A stretch of 64,000 bases of DNA from a virus: positions 1 to 64,000 of the IMG/VR virus record IMGVR_UViG_3300042691_038096; one strand, 5' to 3'. Shown here piece by piece: positions 12,106-21,567 of this stretch. Position numbers and translations under genes: made by a program. The notes beneath the pieces were generated by a model. The model saw nothing but the letters and a program-made list of their open reading frames with translations. It was not told where the DNA came from and did no database searches. Positions within the stretch are counted from its first letter, which is position 1. Each line of letters begins with the position of its first letter.

Positions 12106-13416
12106 ATGGATATGGAAATACTAATTAAGGACCTCAATTATCTGCAATCCTTCCTGGATGAAATGAACGAATCATCTTCAGGTAATCATAAGATTGCAAC
12201 TATTCGTAAACATGCTGAATCTGATTTTCTAAAGAAGGTCTTTAATTACACCTACAATCCATTCAAAAAGTATGGTGTTCATACCAGAGTTCTTAAAAAG
12301 AATTCTCACCTTAATGCACCAGAGAATTTGTATTCTGACCTATTCCAATTATTGGATGACCTGGCAGAAAACAATTTAACTGGGCATGCCGCTATCATGG
12401 CGGTAAATTCATTCGTAAATGAATTACCAGAGAATCTTCAAAAACTGATCCACTATATTTTGGATAGAGACCTTCGTATGGGTGCCTCTATTACATCGGT
12501 ACTTAAAATTCATCCTAATATTATTCCTATCTTTAAGGTAGCACTCGCACACCCTTATTCGCCAAGCCGAGTAAACTTCCAAAAAGAAGAATGGTTCGGT
12601 TCTCGTAAACTTGACGGAGTCCGTTGTATCTGCCGCAAGGAAGGTAACACAGTAACTTTTTATTCAAGGAATGGTAAAGAATTTGAAACTCTAGGTCGTA
12701 TCGCCGAGGATGTGAAACAGATACCAGGTAACTTTATCCTAGATGGAGAAGTCTGTATGGTTGACCAAAATGGTAAGGAAGACTTCCAAGGTATTATGAA
12801 GGAAATCCGCCGTAAGGATCATACTATTAAGAATCCTAAATTCCTGGTATTTGACTGTCTTACCATAACCGAATTTGATAATCACACTGGAACTACCAAA
12901 CTATCTGACCGTTTACAAAGAACTGAAATGTTAGAAATTTCAAAAGGACATTTGGAAACACTAACACTCGTTGACCAGGTACTTATTACCACTGACGAAC
13001 AGTTTACCGAAATGGCTAAGGATGCCGAGATTAATGGTTATGAAGGTATCATGGTTCGTAAGAACATTGGTTATGAAGGTACTCGTTCACATAACCTTCT
13101 TAAGGTAAAGAAATTCCATGATGAGGAATACACGGTTTTAGAATGTGTGAACGGTACAATCCGATGGACTGAAAATGGCCAACAGGTAGAAAAGGAATGT
13201 TTAAGCAGTATCATTATTGAACATAAAGGGTACCGGGTATCGGTAGGATCTGGTTTTTCAAAAGAACAACGAGAGTATTACCTTAACCGCCATGATGAAC
13301 TAATCGGTAAGACCGTAACTGTTCAGTATTTTGAAGAATCACAAAATCAGATGGGTGGATATTCATTAAGATTCCCTGTCGTAAAACATATATATGATAA
13401 TGGTCGAGATTGTTAA
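12106..13416 (+). CDS. lig: ATP-dependent DNA ligase
   Basis: The 436-residue protein has the order expected of T4 gp30-type ligases: an N-terminal helical domain (1-150), the adenylation motif RKLDGVR with catalytic Lys168, a FILDGEVCMVD motif III, an EGIMVRK motif IV (about 315-321), a LLKVKKF motif V, and a C-terminal OB fold (IIEHKGYRVSVGSGF). It seals nicks, joining Okazaki fragments made with the phage primase. It is slightly shorter than T4 ligase (487). The start at 12106 has an AT-rich promoter-like region (12081-12100) ahead of it. Confidence 0.93.
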   Translation: MDMEILIKDLNYLQSFLDEMNESSSGNHKIATIRKHAESDFLKKVFNYTYNPFKKYGVHTRVLKKNSHLNAPENLYSDLFQLLDDLAENNLTGHAAIMAVNSFVNELPENLQKLIHYILDRDLRMGASITSVLKIHPNIIPIFKVALAHPYSPSRVNFQKEEWFGSRKLDGVRCICRKEGNTVTFYSRNGKEFETLGRIAEDVKQIPGNFILDGEVCMVDQNGKEDFQGIMKEIRRKDHTIKNPKFLVFDCLTITEFDNHTGTTKLSDRLQRTEMLEISKGHLETLTLVDQVLITTDEQFTEMAKDAEINGYEGIMVRKNIGYEGTRSHNLLKVKKFHDEEYTVLECVNGTIRWTENGQQVEKECLSSIIIEHKGYRVSVGSGFSKEQREYYLNRHDELIGKTVTVQYFEESQNQMGGYSLRFPVVKHIYDNGRDC

Positions 13417-13462
13417 TCAGTCTCACCTGATCTCACTTCTAATGAAGCCGGATCTAAGTAGA

Positions 13463-13475
13463 GATAAATATATTG
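13463..13475 (+). promoter_or_regulatory. AT-rich late-promoter-like box
   Basis: GATAAATATATTG lies about 18 bases before the HAD gene start and resembles the other TATAAATA/ATATATAAA boxes in the window. Confidence 0.4.
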
Positions 13476-13493
13476 ATAAGAACATAAAAGATA

Positions 13494-14063
13494 ATGGCAA
13501 GTAATTCTAGCATAACTATATTTGACGTGGATGATACCCTGGTTGTTACTAAGAGTAAGATCAAGGTAATTAATCCTCGTACCGGTTATACTGCAGAACT
13601 TACACCTCAAGAGTTTAATACATTTAAGAAAAGACGAGGCGATCAAATGGACTTTTCTGATTTTAAGAATCTTGAAATTCTAAAAGCAGGAAAGATTATT
13701 GAATGGGTTTTTGAAATCTTAAAGAGAACAATTTCTAAAGGTAAACCTGTAGGAATCATTACTGCAAGGGATGATTCAAATTTGATCGTTGACTTTCTTG
13801 CACATAACGGAATAAGAATTAATCCAAGCTACATCTATGCGGTTAATGACCCATCATTAGGGTTTAAAGGTACTACCGCTCAAAAGAAATTAGCGGCCTT
13901 TGAAAAATTCCATGAGATGGGATTTACTGATTTTAGTTTCTTTGATGATGATGAGGAGAACATTGCAATTGCAAAGGAATTTGCAAAAGAGACGCCTGGT
14001 GTTAAAATGGATGCCAACCTAATTAAGAAAAAATGGATACCTCAGTTCGAAGACTTCACCTAA
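13494..14063 (+). CDS. HAD-superfamily phosphatase
   Basis: A 189-residue HAD protein with the nucleophile motif FDVDDT (D11 and D13), a motif II threonine segment (GIITARDD) and a motif IV acidic run (FFDDDEENIAIA). The fold is the same as that of the phosphatase at 6429, but it lacks the T4 PseT-type C-terminal block, so the two have different origins. The substrate could be a nucleotide or a nucleic-acid end. Its 3' end overlaps the deaminase gene by 31 bases. Confidence 0.75.
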   Translation: MASNSSITIFDVDDTLVVTKSKIKVINPRTGYTAELTPQEFNTFKKRRGDQMDFSDFKNLEILKAGKIIEWVFEILKRTISKGKPVGIITARDDSNLIVDFLAHNGIRINPSYIYAVNDPSLGFKGTTAQKKLAAFEKFHEMGFTDFSFFDDDEENIAIAKEFAKETPGVKMDANLIKKKWIPQFEDFT

Positions 14064-14503
14064 AGATTAATGCATTTAAGGAAATCTTACTTAGCATTAA
14101 AGAACTCTCCAATTCGTCAACCACACAGGTTGGCTGTATGGCACTAAGAAAAGACTTTAGTAAAATTGCCAGCTTTGGTTATAATGGATCTTATAGCGGA
14201 GCTGGAATCAATGATGAAACCGGAACAGAGGAAGAATCTCTTGTACCAGGTGAAAGCGGTTTTATTCATGCTGAGGTTAATATGATTGCAAAGTTTAAAG
14301 AGTATGATCCAGAAAACTACATTGTACTTCTAACACTCTCGCCGTGTAAAATGTGCACAAAGATTCTCGTTAATGCCGGATTCAAACATGTTTATTGGAT
14401 AGATGAATATCGTGATCTAGGTCATCTTAAAATATTTGACCAATGCAATATTAGCAGTGGTACATTTACAGATCTTATTGAACACTACCCTTCTATAAAA
14501 TAG
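14033..14503 (+). CDS. dCMP/cytidine deaminase-like protein
   Basis: The zinc-dependent deaminase motifs are clear: HAE at residues 79-81 (zinc ligand His79 and catalytic Glu81) and SPCKMC (Cys105 and Cys108). At 156 residues it matches dCMP deaminases, which make dUMP for thymidylate synthesis, in keeping with T4 gene cd. It could instead act on another cytidine substrate. The start overlaps the HAD gene by 31 bases. Confidence 0.88.
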   Translation: MDTSVRRLHLKINAFKEILLSIKELSNSSTTQVGCMALRKDFSKIASFGYNGSYSGAGINDETGTEEESLVPGESGFIHAEVNMIAKFKEYDPENYIVLLTLSPCKMCTKILVNAGFKHVYWIDEYRDLGHLKIFDQCNISSGTFTDLIEHYPSIK

Positions 14504-14504
14504 T

Positions 14505-14517
14505 GAATATATACAAA
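14505..14517 (+). promoter_or_regulatory. Late-promoter-like box
   Basis: GAATATATACAAA follows the deaminase stop and lies 14 bases before the TTG start at 14532. It probably begins the tail-gene transcript. Confidence 0.5.
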
Positions 14518-14531
14518 AAAGTATATTCCCT

Positions 14532-15107
14532 TTGGTAGTTGAAGCCCTAACATTTAAAGTAGCATTAGACCTTTTAGAGTATTTTAGAAAAGGCCGCCTG
14601 TATAGTGCAAATATAGTAATTGGTTTTTGGGATAGAGTCTCAACTGAATTTACTACATTTAATTCATTGGATGAAATGTCATCCTATTTTGAAAGTAACT
14701 ATCAGATAATAGATACCTCATCTTTAGGAAGTTTATGTTATTTGCAGTCGGTAAATCTTAGTAGTGATCTTTATGATTTTCCAACTCAATATTCTCTTAA
14801 GGATGTTACAAGTGCATTTTCACTAACGGTTGGATCTTCTTATGATATTCAAAGAAATGCGCAAAGATCAATTTTTGTAGATAGACAATCTGGTTTTATA
14901 AGACAGGGCATAAACGAATACTTACCGTTCTATAATGATATAAGAACAATATATGTTACAGGAATTTATTCCCAGCTTTATGCTGTTCCTGGTTGGAGTA
15001 GAGGAACATGGTATCTTAATTCATTACAAAGAGCCTTACTTTCAGAGTATTCAAATAATTCATTCCCTTATCCAAATGTAACTATTAGCAAGGATCCACC
15101 TGCATAG
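14532..15107 (+). CDS. Hypothetical protein, 191 aa (TTG start)
   Basis: The frame opens with TTG at 14532. No ATG or GTG is available before the Met near residue 44, and the promoter-like box lies just upstream, so I accept TTG. The protein is soluble and rich in Tyr, Ser and Phe, with mixed alpha/beta patterning. It precedes a collagen-like fibre gene and may be a fibre or baseplate accessory. The family is not recognised. Confidence 0.55.
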   Translation: MVVEALTFKVALDLLEYFRKGRLYSANIVIGFWDRVSTEFTTFNSLDEMSSYFESNYQIIDTSSLGSLCYLQSVNLSSDLYDFPTQYSLKDVTSAFSLTVGSSYDIQRNAQRSIFVDRQSGFIRQGINEYLPFYNDIRTIYVTGIYSQLYAVPGWSRGTWYLNSLQRALLSEYSNNSFPYPNVTISKDPPA

Positions 15108-15122
15108 AATAAATAAAAAAAG
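15107..15122 (+). promoter_or_regulatory. Promoter-like box GAATAAATAAAAAAAG
   Basis: This exact 16-mer also occurs at 41725-41740, before another large structural gene. Here it is 10 bases ahead of the fibre gene start. Confidence 0.5.
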
Positions 15123-15132
15123 AATCTTTCCA

Positions 15133-16941
15133 ATGCCTTTTAATTTACAAGAGTATATCTTATTTAGAACAGAGCTTAAGCGCGAGCTATTAAATTTTGA
15201 AGTTGATAATAATTTCAAAATGGTTGCCAACCCATGGGTCAGTAATAGGGTATATGACGAAGGCAATATTGTGTATCATCCTGTGGAGGTTATTGGTCCT
15301 ACTGGTGGACCGGTTGAAACTCTGGTTTGGTGGAGAGCAAATCAAAGAACTACACAGAGTATTTTTGATACTAATCAATGGGATCTAATTGGAGGTGTTG
15401 GAACAGGGGATGTTACACTTCAAGCTGCAAACGGTTTTGGCAGAATCCGTGTAAACTATACGGGTGCCGTTGGTTCTTGGCAAACTGCCAATGATGGCCT
15501 ATTACTTTCAACAAATCCAGATTCATATCTTAACCTTGTTGCTGGAGCTGGTACCAGTCTTCAGTATGACACCACAACAAATTCAATTAAGATTATTAAC
15601 TTAGGATCTACTGGTGAAATAAATCATGGGGAGAACTTAAGTATTAGTGGAATTGATGTATTTGCCGGTATGAATGGTACCGACTTAACATTCAGAGGAT
15701 TTGACATTGGACCATTAAGTAGTCCGGCATTAACGGTTTCACTTGATGTAGTTAATGAAAACATTGAATATAGTTTAGATGAAGGGCAGATTGGATTAGA
15801 AAATCTAAATAGTGGATCTCCTACACTAGATCTTTTATCAGATGTTCAGTTTCCAACAACCCCAGCAAATAATGATATCTTACAATATAATTCAGCAACA
15901 TCAACATGGAGAAATGTTAGCTTATCAACATCAGGCGCACAAGGGCCTCAGGGTTATCAAGGTTTTATAGGAGCCACTGGAAGTGGTGCTACTGGTGCCA
16001 CTGGAATAGGATCAACCGGTCCTCAAGGGGATACTGGTAATGATGGATCAAATAGTATAAGATGGAATCCATCTACTTCTTCCTCCCCACTTGCTGTAGG
16101 CAACTGGTATATTCAAAGCTACCCTTTATATACTATGGCTAGTGGTAAAATTGAAATTAATCAATTTGCTCCTACTGTAGGTAGAGGTAGTATTGATGCA
16201 TCGGTTTGGTTAAACTCTATCCAGGTTGGAGATCAAATAAGTATTTATAATGTAGGCAATCCTCAAAACTTTGGTATCTATAGAATTGATTCAAAATCAC
16301 TTGTTGGCTCAGACTGGAAATATGATGTTACCTTAATTGTAGCAAACGGGTCAGTTGATCCTACGGCTCAGCAATCTATCTCCTTTGCTAGTAAGGGATT
16401 TACTGGAGCAACAGGTACCGGTTTTACCGGAGCAACAGGTACCGGTTTTACCGGAGCAACTGGCGTAAATGGTGCAAGCGGACCACAAGGTGCCCCAGGA
16501 GCTACCGGCAGTGGTGCAACTGGTGCAACTGGCTCGCAAGGATCTCAAGGATCTCAAGGGTTTACTGGTTCTACTGGTTCAGGTTCTTATTCTATTACAA
16601 GTTATGCTGCACTTAGTGGATCAACCGGTATTACTACCTTATGGGTAGGTAAGTGGTCAGATCTAGATCCGGCAAACGGCGGTGGTAGTTTAACATTTGC
16701 TCTTCCAAATACAGGTGTTGCACCAAATGCATTTAGTGATGGTGACATTGTTACATTACACCAAGAAAGCGGTGGAACTGTTAGCATTACTGCTCCGCCT
16801 GCAGGTAGCTTAAGCTGGCATAATCCTGGTACTGGATTAATTGGCACAGGAACTGTAACTATGTTACCTGGCGGTGTTCTTCATCTTAGGAAAGCCGGTA
16901 GCGCTGGTAGTATATGGAATGCTTGGGGTGATATAGCCTAA
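15133..16941 (+). CDS. Collagen-like tail fibre protein
   Basis: A 602-residue protein. It has a short N-terminal attachment part (1-90), a beta-rich middle, and two blocks of collagen-like G-X-Y repeats at about residues 273-312 (GATGATGIGSTGPQGDTG) and 421-481, many with Thr in the Y position. A compact beta-rich tip follows (about 485-602). Collagen-like repeats in phage fibres form trimeric stalks, so the tip is probably the receptor-binding or host-recognition end. The second block contains a 24-bp DNA tandem repeat at 16405-16452. Confidence 0.8.
   Translation: MPFNLQEYILFRTELKRELLNFEVDNNFKMVANPWVSNRVYDEGNIVYHPVEVIGPTGGPVETLVWWRANQRTTQSIFDTNQWDLIGGVGTGDVTLQAANGFGRIRVNYTGAVGSWQTANDGLLLSTNPDSYLNLVAGAGTSLQYDTTTNSIKIINLGSTGEINHGENLSISGIDVFAGMNGTDLTFRGFDIGPLSSPALTVSLDVVNENIEYSLDEGQIGLENLNSGSPTLDLLSDVQFPTTPANNDILQYNSATSTWRNVSLSTSGAQGPQGYQGFIGATGSGATGATGIGSTGPQGDTGNDGSNSIRWNPSTSSSPLAVGNWYIQSYPLYTMASGKIEINQFAPTVGRGSIDASVWLNSIQVGDQISIYNVGNPQNFGIYRIDSKSLVGSDWKYDVTLIVANGSVDPTAQQSISFASKGFTGATGTGFTGATGTGFTGATGVNGASGPQGAPGATGSGATGATGSQGSQGSQGFTGSTGSGSYSITSYAALSGSTGITTLWVGKWSDLDPANGGGSLTFALPNTGVAPNAFSDGDIVTLHQESGGTVSITAPPAGSLSWHNPGTGLIGTGTVTMLPGGVLHLRKAGSAGSIWNAWGDIA
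16405..16452 (+). repeat. 24-bp tandem repeat inside collagen-like stalk
   Basis: Two perfect copies of a 24-bp unit (16405-16428 and 16429-16452), plus a partial third, encode eight-residue GFTGATGT-type units. Identical DNA copies suggest recent slippage, which would change the fibre stalk length. Confidence 0.8.
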
Positions 16942-16958
16942 ACAAATTTATTATCTTT

Positions 16959-16972
16959 CATATAAAAATTAA
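16959..16972 (+). promoter_or_regulatory. Late-promoter-like box
   Basis: CATATAAAAATTAA, a variant of the 13-mer at 3566 and 8826, lies three bases before the ATG at 16976. If it is the -10 element the message would be leaderless. It may instead be an A-rich translation element. Confidence 0.4.
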
Positions 16973-16975
16973 ACT

Positions 16976-17473
16976 ATGGATAATAGTACAGAAACAATAG
17001 AGCCTATAAAATTACAGTGGATCAAGGGCGATAAGATAGGCAATGTTGAGATTATATCTGGTACTGATAGTGAATGGACTCTTTTTGAAAGTGGAGCAAG
17101 GATATCAACTTCATTAATAAATGAATTTATGATTCCTATTACTATTCATGATCCAGTTCTAGATTTTAATTCTGCTATATCTTCTGTACCTCAACAATCA
17201 AATCGGAGAGAGACCAAACAGCCTAAAACAGAAAAGAGTCCAATTCGTATTCTTTTTGATAAACAAAAGAATGCAGATAAGGTTACCCTTAACATATCAA
17301 TTGACATAACAGTTCCTAAAAAGGATATGTTTGATATCTTAAGTGTTTCATTTGAATCCGAAGAAGTAGTTAAAGAACTTAATTCATTTATAGTTGATCA
17401 AATTAAAGATGATCAAGTTAAAGAGTCTATTAACCATAGCATACTATCTCTTATAGAAGAGAGATATATGTGA
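16976..17473 (+). CDS. Hypothetical protein, 165 aa
   Basis: The N-terminal part is beta-patterned. A charged linker follows (about 70-95), then a conserved-looking C-terminal part (IRILFDKQKNADKVTLNISI..VPKKDMFDILS). I recall this layout from uncharacterised structural-cluster genes of T4-like phages but cannot name it. It sits between a fibre gene and baseplate genes. Confidence 0.6.
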   Translation: MDNSTETIEPIKLQWIKGDKIGNVEIISGTDSEWTLFESGARISTSLINEFMIPITIHDPVLDFNSAISSVPQQSNRRETKQPKTEKSPIRILFDKQKNADKVTLNISIDITVPKKDMFDILSVSFESEEVVKELNSFIVDQIKDDQVKESINHSILSLIEERYM

Positions 17474-17517
17474 TTCTAGCACATCAAAACCAGATAATAT
17501 ATAATAAAATAAATCTT

Positions 17518-17892
17518 ATGAACAACATACCTACACGTAGAGAACGCAGAGCTGCGATGAAATATCAAGGCATCTTAAAAATGAAAAGTGAATTATCATT
17601 TAAGAAGTGGTGTGAATTTACTTCAAATACAATAAAAGCCGGTAAAGAGATTTTTGAAGCAAACAGAGATCGTATGGAGAAATTAATCGGTGAACAACTT
17701 GAAGCCATTGAGGCTAAGTTAATTGTAACATGGAGGGATATGGGTTACACTGATTCTGAAATTGAACAGCTAAGAGAAGCAAATGCAATCTTAACTGTAA
17801 GAGATATGAATACATGGCAGACTGATAAAAAGGTTGCTAGAAAAATTATAAAAGAAGCTCATCAAGCACTATTAAGCAGATCAAATGGTTAA
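17518..17892 (+). CDS. Hypothetical helical protein, 124 aa
   Basis: I choose the ATG at 17518 (MNNIPTRRERRAAMKYQG), preceded by the AT-rich box AATATATAATAAAATAAA. The GTG at 17470 would add 16 residues of poor quality. The product is basic, helical and charged throughout. The 3' end overlaps the next gene by eight bases. A small morphogenesis factor is possible. Confidence 0.6.
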   Translation: MNNIPTRRERRAAMKYQGILKMKSELSFKKWCEFTSNTIKAGKEIFEANRDRMEKLIGEQLEAIEAKLIVTWRDMGYTDSEIEQLREANAILTVRDMNTWQTDKKVARKIIKEAHQALLSRSNG

Positions 17893-18205
17893 GATAGTTT
17901 TGGAACCTGCCAGTAATGGCGTTATAAAAAGAGTCGTTGATGATAACCGAGGTGGAGGCCATGAGCAATGGACCTCTACTGAAGTTTATGAATCAGATGA
18001 TGATAAGCAAGAATACATCATGCGATTCTTTTTTGATTTATGCGAGGATTTAGGAATGAATCTTGGCAGTAAGTTCGGTAAGGATGTCATTACTATCAGA
18101 ACAGAATGGGGCAGCCATTTTGAACCATCGGAAGAAGAAATCAATTCCAAGATTAAAGAGCTTGAAGCCGAGCTTCAGTCCCTTAAAGAATGGAAGAAGT
18201 CTTAG
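17885..18205 (+). CDS. Hypothetical protein, 106 aa
   Basis: A soluble, acidic protein with a beta-rich N-terminus containing a glycine patch (DDNRGGGHEQWTSTEVYES), a helical middle (IMRFFFDLCEDLGMNLG) and a C-terminal charged helix with heptad leucines (KIKELEAELQSLKEWKK). It overlaps both neighbours by 8-16 bases. The function is unknown. Confidence 0.6.
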   Translation: MVKIVLEPASNGVIKRVVDDNRGGGHEQWTSTEVYESDDDKQEYIMRFFFDLCEDLGMNLGSKFGKDVITIRTEWGSHFEPSEEEINSKIKELEAELQSLKEWKKS

Positions 18206-18588
18206 AATTTTCTTTTGTTTACTCCAAAGATGCAGTAAAGATAAAAGGTTTCATTGACGCGATACCTCGTAACATTGAGTGCATTAATTACATTGACATT
18301 TATAATAAGCTTGCAAAAAATGATTACTTTCAATCAGAGCCATCTGATGCTGTAGTTTCATCTTATCTGATGAGACAACTTCAAACAATTTTAAGTAGGA
18401 GCACCACTAGGAATCTTTATTATGTTTTAGGCAGCCCAGAGAGGGATGTCATTTGTGGTGTACAATCGTATGTAAAGACTTTAACCGATAGAGATATCAT
18501 ATTTAAGATTTATCATACACCTGAAGTTTCATTAAACGGAATGAGAAAACTGTTTGATGAAGCTGTTCAGTTTGAAATTGATTATTAA
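18190..18588 (+). CDS. Hypothetical protein, 132 aa
   Basis: A soluble protein with alternating hydrophobic residues and no membrane segment (starting MEEVLEFSFVYSKDAVKIKG). The last base of its stop is the first base of the next start. It lies among tail genes and may be a tail or baseplate assembly factor. No family is recognised. Confidence 0.6.
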   Translation: MEEVLEFSFVYSKDAVKIKGFIDAIPRNIECINYIDIYNKLAKNDYFQSEPSDAVVSSYLMRQLQTILSRSTTRNLYYVLGSPERDVICGVQSYVKTLTDRDIIFKIYHTPEVSLNGMRKLFDEAVQFEIDY

Positions 18589-19151
18589 TGAAAGCACACA
18601 GGATTTTTACTAAAGGACAAATTGTCTATTCTCTATTGTCATCGCATAATAGACCAAATGTCCTGTTGCCAGTAAAGGGACTGATTGTTGATACTGCATG
18701 GGATCCTGTTAATCCTCTCTATAAGATAAAGATTATCAAGATGTACGATAATATGAAATTCTTAAAGACATATTTTTTTGATATGAACTTTAGATATGAA
18801 TTTGATAATCGTGCTAGAAAAATGCCTCTTAAGAAAGAAGACTTTAAAACAACCAGGTCTCTTGAGGAGAGATTTAATCTAGAGGACATGGAGAGATTCT
18901 ATGTTATTGTAGAATCTGTTATGTGTACAAAGACAAAGGTCGATTTAGAACAACTGTTTGAAAAGGTTCAATTTTATATCATTTCAAAGAACCTTAAAGA
19001 AATAAGGGAAAATGCAGTTAGACCTTTTCTTAAAGGATCATTTTCTCTGGATAGTACTCAGGAATTTGATAATAGGTTTAAGAAAGGCTGGGCCGATAAA
19101 TTTGAAAGGTCCAAAATAGATATTAACAAGTATCTAGCCAGCCTCAATTAA
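18588..19151 (+). CDS. Hypothetical protein, 187 aa
   Basis: The N-terminal half is beta-rich (GQIVYSLLSSHNRPNVLLPV and then KIKIIKMYDN). The C-terminal half is helical and basic (RARKMPLKKEDFKTTRSLEE, ending in a long charged region). It immediately precedes the large baseplate-type protein at 19179. The function is unknown. Confidence 0.6.
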   Translation: MKAHRIFTKGQIVYSLLSSHNRPNVLLPVKGLIVDTAWDPVNPLYKIKIIKMYDNMKFLKTYFFDMNFRYEFDNRARKMPLKKEDFKTTRSLEERFNLEDMERFYVIVESVMCTKTKVDLEQLFEKVQFYIISKNLKEIRENAVRPFLKGSFSLDSTQEFDNRFKKGWADKFERSKIDINKYLASLN

Positions 19152-19178
19152 ATATATAGAAAAAATAGATAACCTAAC

Positions 19179-20987
19179 GTGGGTAGACAAGACATTACAG
19201 GGCTTAATAGCGCCTTAGCACCTAATCCTAATTCAAATCAGGCAATTCCACTCGGGGTATTTGGCGGGGAATCGGCAGGATTTGCGGGGGATGTTTTACA
19301 GCAAGTAACAAAAAACTTTTATAGTCCAGATTTTGGTGCTATTGGTGATGGGTACACTGTTGCAAAAGGAATGGCTGAGACTAAGATTCCTAGATCTATT
19401 TTTAATGAATATGCTTTATTTAACTTTAGAGGATTATATGGTGGTTTAGTAGGAAGCGGACCTTACGCTCAATATTTTGACATGCCAGATAATCCTTTGA
19501 TGGGAGGATATGATGCAAAGTATGTTTCTGTTTCAAAGATAATTGAATTCTTTAATGAACACTATCCTAAGATTGGTTACAAAGCACAAGATTTTCTTTA
19601 TCTTAAATATTACAAACAAATACCAGTAAATCATCTTATTACTTTAAGAAGGTTTCCAACCCCGGTTAATGATAATATATTTGACTTTAAAGTTACTCCT
19701 GCTACACAAGAAGGTGGACAACCTTCTTTAGAATCAGTTGATGTTACCCAGGTTGCTGGAGTTACAGCTGTAACTTATATGGGAGAAACTGCAGGTAATA
19801 AACTAGATGACATTCTTAAATTTTCTTATGGACTAACATTTAAGGAAGTAACATCAGAAATGGAAAGCATACAAAGTAGTGATGGTGGATATACACAACA
19901 ACCATTTTATAATAAGATGAGTGGTATTGGAAGAGCTACCGCAGATGCGTTTAAAGGAATAAGTGCAGGTGAGAAATTTAGAAGACAACAATATGCAGAT
20001 GGAACCGACCGATTTGGAACCACCTATGCAAACTTTGTTATTGGACCGGTCAATGTAGTTAATAAGACTAACATTAGAGATAGAGGAATTAATTTTAGTA
20101 ATGATATTAAACTTAATTTTGAGTATGAGCTTAAATCATTAAATTATGTTAACCCTAAAATTGCAATGATTGATATTATTAGCAATATGTTAACCATGTC
20201 AACCAATAATGGCCAATTCTTTGGTGGAGGACACAGATACTATGGATCTGGTGGATATGTTGCAAGTCAATTTGGCGATGTTAGTAAATTAAGAAATGGT
20301 GACTTTGCAGGTTACATAGGCAGTGTAGTAAGAGATGTTGAAACTGGGTTTAAGAATGTATTTGGTGGTGGTACTGGAGAGTTTAATCTAGAGAATGGTA
20401 TTGAAGGCATTATAAAAGTTGGTAAAACATTATTAGGAAATATGCTAGGTGGATTTCTTAGTGAGAATGTTGGGGCTGTTGGTGGTACCCAGGCAACAAA
20501 GGCTTTTGTTAGTGGTGAACCTACAGGTGATTGGCATATTACTGTAGGAAATCCACTTAATCCTATTGTTATGATGGGTAATATGTACTGTGATAATGCT
20601 ACTATGACATTAGGACAAGGCTTAGGCTATGATGATTTTCCAATGGAGGCTAAATTTGAACTAGATCTTAAACACGGTAAACCTAGAGACAAAGGCGATA
20701 TAGAAAATATGTTTAACGGTGGCCGTGGTAGAATATATGCATCTGCTGCAAATACAAAAGATGTTCTAAATCTAAGAGGAGCTGACGTTGCAACATACGG
20801 TTCAGTTAAAGCCGGTACTGTAAACTTACAAAATACACAGTCAGATGCACCAGCAGGTAGTCTTAATAATAGTCAAATCGGTAATATAAATGGCAATAAA
20901 GTAAAGACTAAACCTAAAGCTAGTATATTTACTGATAATGATTCTGGATATGTAGATAATATTGTATCAATGATAATTGATTCATAA
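19179..20987 (+). CDS. Baseplate/tail structural protein, 602 aa (GTG start)
   Basis: Starts at GTG 19179, 15 bases after the box AAATATATAGAAAAA. The protein is rich in Gly, Asn, Tyr and Phe, with few charges. A segment near residues 445-500 (DWHITVGNPLNPIVMMGNMY, then LGYDDFPMEAKFELD) resembles the terminal strands of tail-tube-fold proteins of contractile tails. It may correspond to a tube-baseplate junction protein such as gp48/gp54. It opens the hub/spike gene block. Confidence 0.6.
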   Translation: MGRQDITGLNSALAPNPNSNQAIPLGVFGGESAGFAGDVLQQVTKNFYSPDFGAIGDGYTVAKGMAETKIPRSIFNEYALFNFRGLYGGLVGSGPYAQYFDMPDNPLMGGYDAKYVSVSKIIEFFNEHYPKIGYKAQDFLYLKYYKQIPVNHLITLRRFPTPVNDNIFDFKVTPATQEGGQPSLESVDVTQVAGVTAVTYMGETAGNKLDDILKFSYGLTFKEVTSEMESIQSSDGGYTQQPFYNKMSGIGRATADAFKGISAGEKFRRQQYADGTDRFGTTYANFVIGPVNVVNKTNIRDRGINFSNDIKLNFEYELKSLNYVNPKIAMIDIISNMLTMSTNNGQFFGGGHRYYGSGGYVASQFGDVSKLRNGDFAGYIGSVVRDVETGFKNVFGGGTGEFNLENGIEGIIKVGKTLLGNMLGGFLSENVGAVGGTQATKAFVSGEPTGDWHITVGNPLNPIVMMGNMYCDNATMTLGQGLGYDDFPMEAKFELDLKHGKPRDKGDIENMFNGGRGRIYASAANTKDVLNLRGADVATYGSVKAGTVNLQNTQSDAPAGSLNNSQIGNINGNKVKTKPKASIFTDNDSGYVDNIVSMIIDS

Positions 20988-21000
20988 AAAAGATAGTATA

Positions 21001-21567
21001 ATGAACATAAAATCATTAACACTTAAAAATAGTTTGGTAGACGAAAGGACTGGTGAATTCTATTATGACTTAACAGCTCCTTCATTTATTTATGATGCAG
21101 ACTTAGGAATAAAGGCATTACATTATGTTTTGCCCGATCAAGTTGGGCGCATTGATAAAATTTCAGAAATCTATTTTGGGAGTGGCGAATACATAGATGC
21201 GATATGTGTCATTAACAATATCTTTAATCCTTTTAGTATACAAGAAGCTGATATTTTAGTTATTCCTAATTTAACCAGACCTGACTTAGTTTATCAAAGA
21301 CCTAATCCAGCTTCACGACCTACATCACCTCAATTACCATACATAGATACTGGAAGACAAAGTGAAAAAGATCAATCAAGAATACAGAGATTGGCTAAGA
21401 AAGCACAAGAAAGGCCTGCTGGAGTAACAACACCACTTCCTCCTAATATGTTACAGCCTGGAGAGGTTGCAAAAGTTTATGAAGCAGGTAAAGTTAAGTT
21501 AGGTGCAAATCTACCGTCAAGAAATCCTTTTATCAATTCAAATGATCAAACTATATCTAATAAGTAA
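21001..21567 (+). CDS. LysM-like baseplate wedge protein (gp53-like)
   Basis: The start at 21001 (MNIKSLTLKNS) gives 188 residues. Residues 40-90 fit the LysM-like pattern seen in T4 gp53-type wedge proteins: RIDKISEIYFGSGEYIDAIC, N-N-I-F-NPF, then EADILVIP. The C-terminal half is proline-rich and likely disordered (RPTSPQLPYIDTG). It lies between a tail structural protein and the gp27-like hub. The 3' stop shares a base with the hub start. Confidence 0.6.
   Translation: MNIKSLTLKNSLVDERTGEFYYDLTAPSFIYDADLGIKALHYVLPDQVGRIDKISEIYFGSGEYIDAICVINNIFNPFSIQEADILVIPNLTRPDLVYQRPNPASRPTSPQLPYIDTGRQSEKDQSRIQRLAKKAQERPAGVTTPLPPNMLQPGEVAKVYEAGKVKLGANLPSRNPFINSNDQTISNK

Noticed and set aside
16405-16452. 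24-bp tandem repeat as a mobile-element or CRISPR repeat
   Set aside because: It is in frame and encodes collagen-like G-X-Y units, so protein-repeat slippage explains it.
16351-16557. Cysteine-rich frame on the minus strand in the collagen-like fibre gene
   Set aside because: The Cys/Ser pattern is just the reverse complement of the Gly/Thr/Ala collagen-like codons.
17470-17517. GTG start for the gene at 17518
   Set aside because: The extra 16 residues overlap the upstream gene, and the ATG at 17518 follows an A-rich leader typical of the window.
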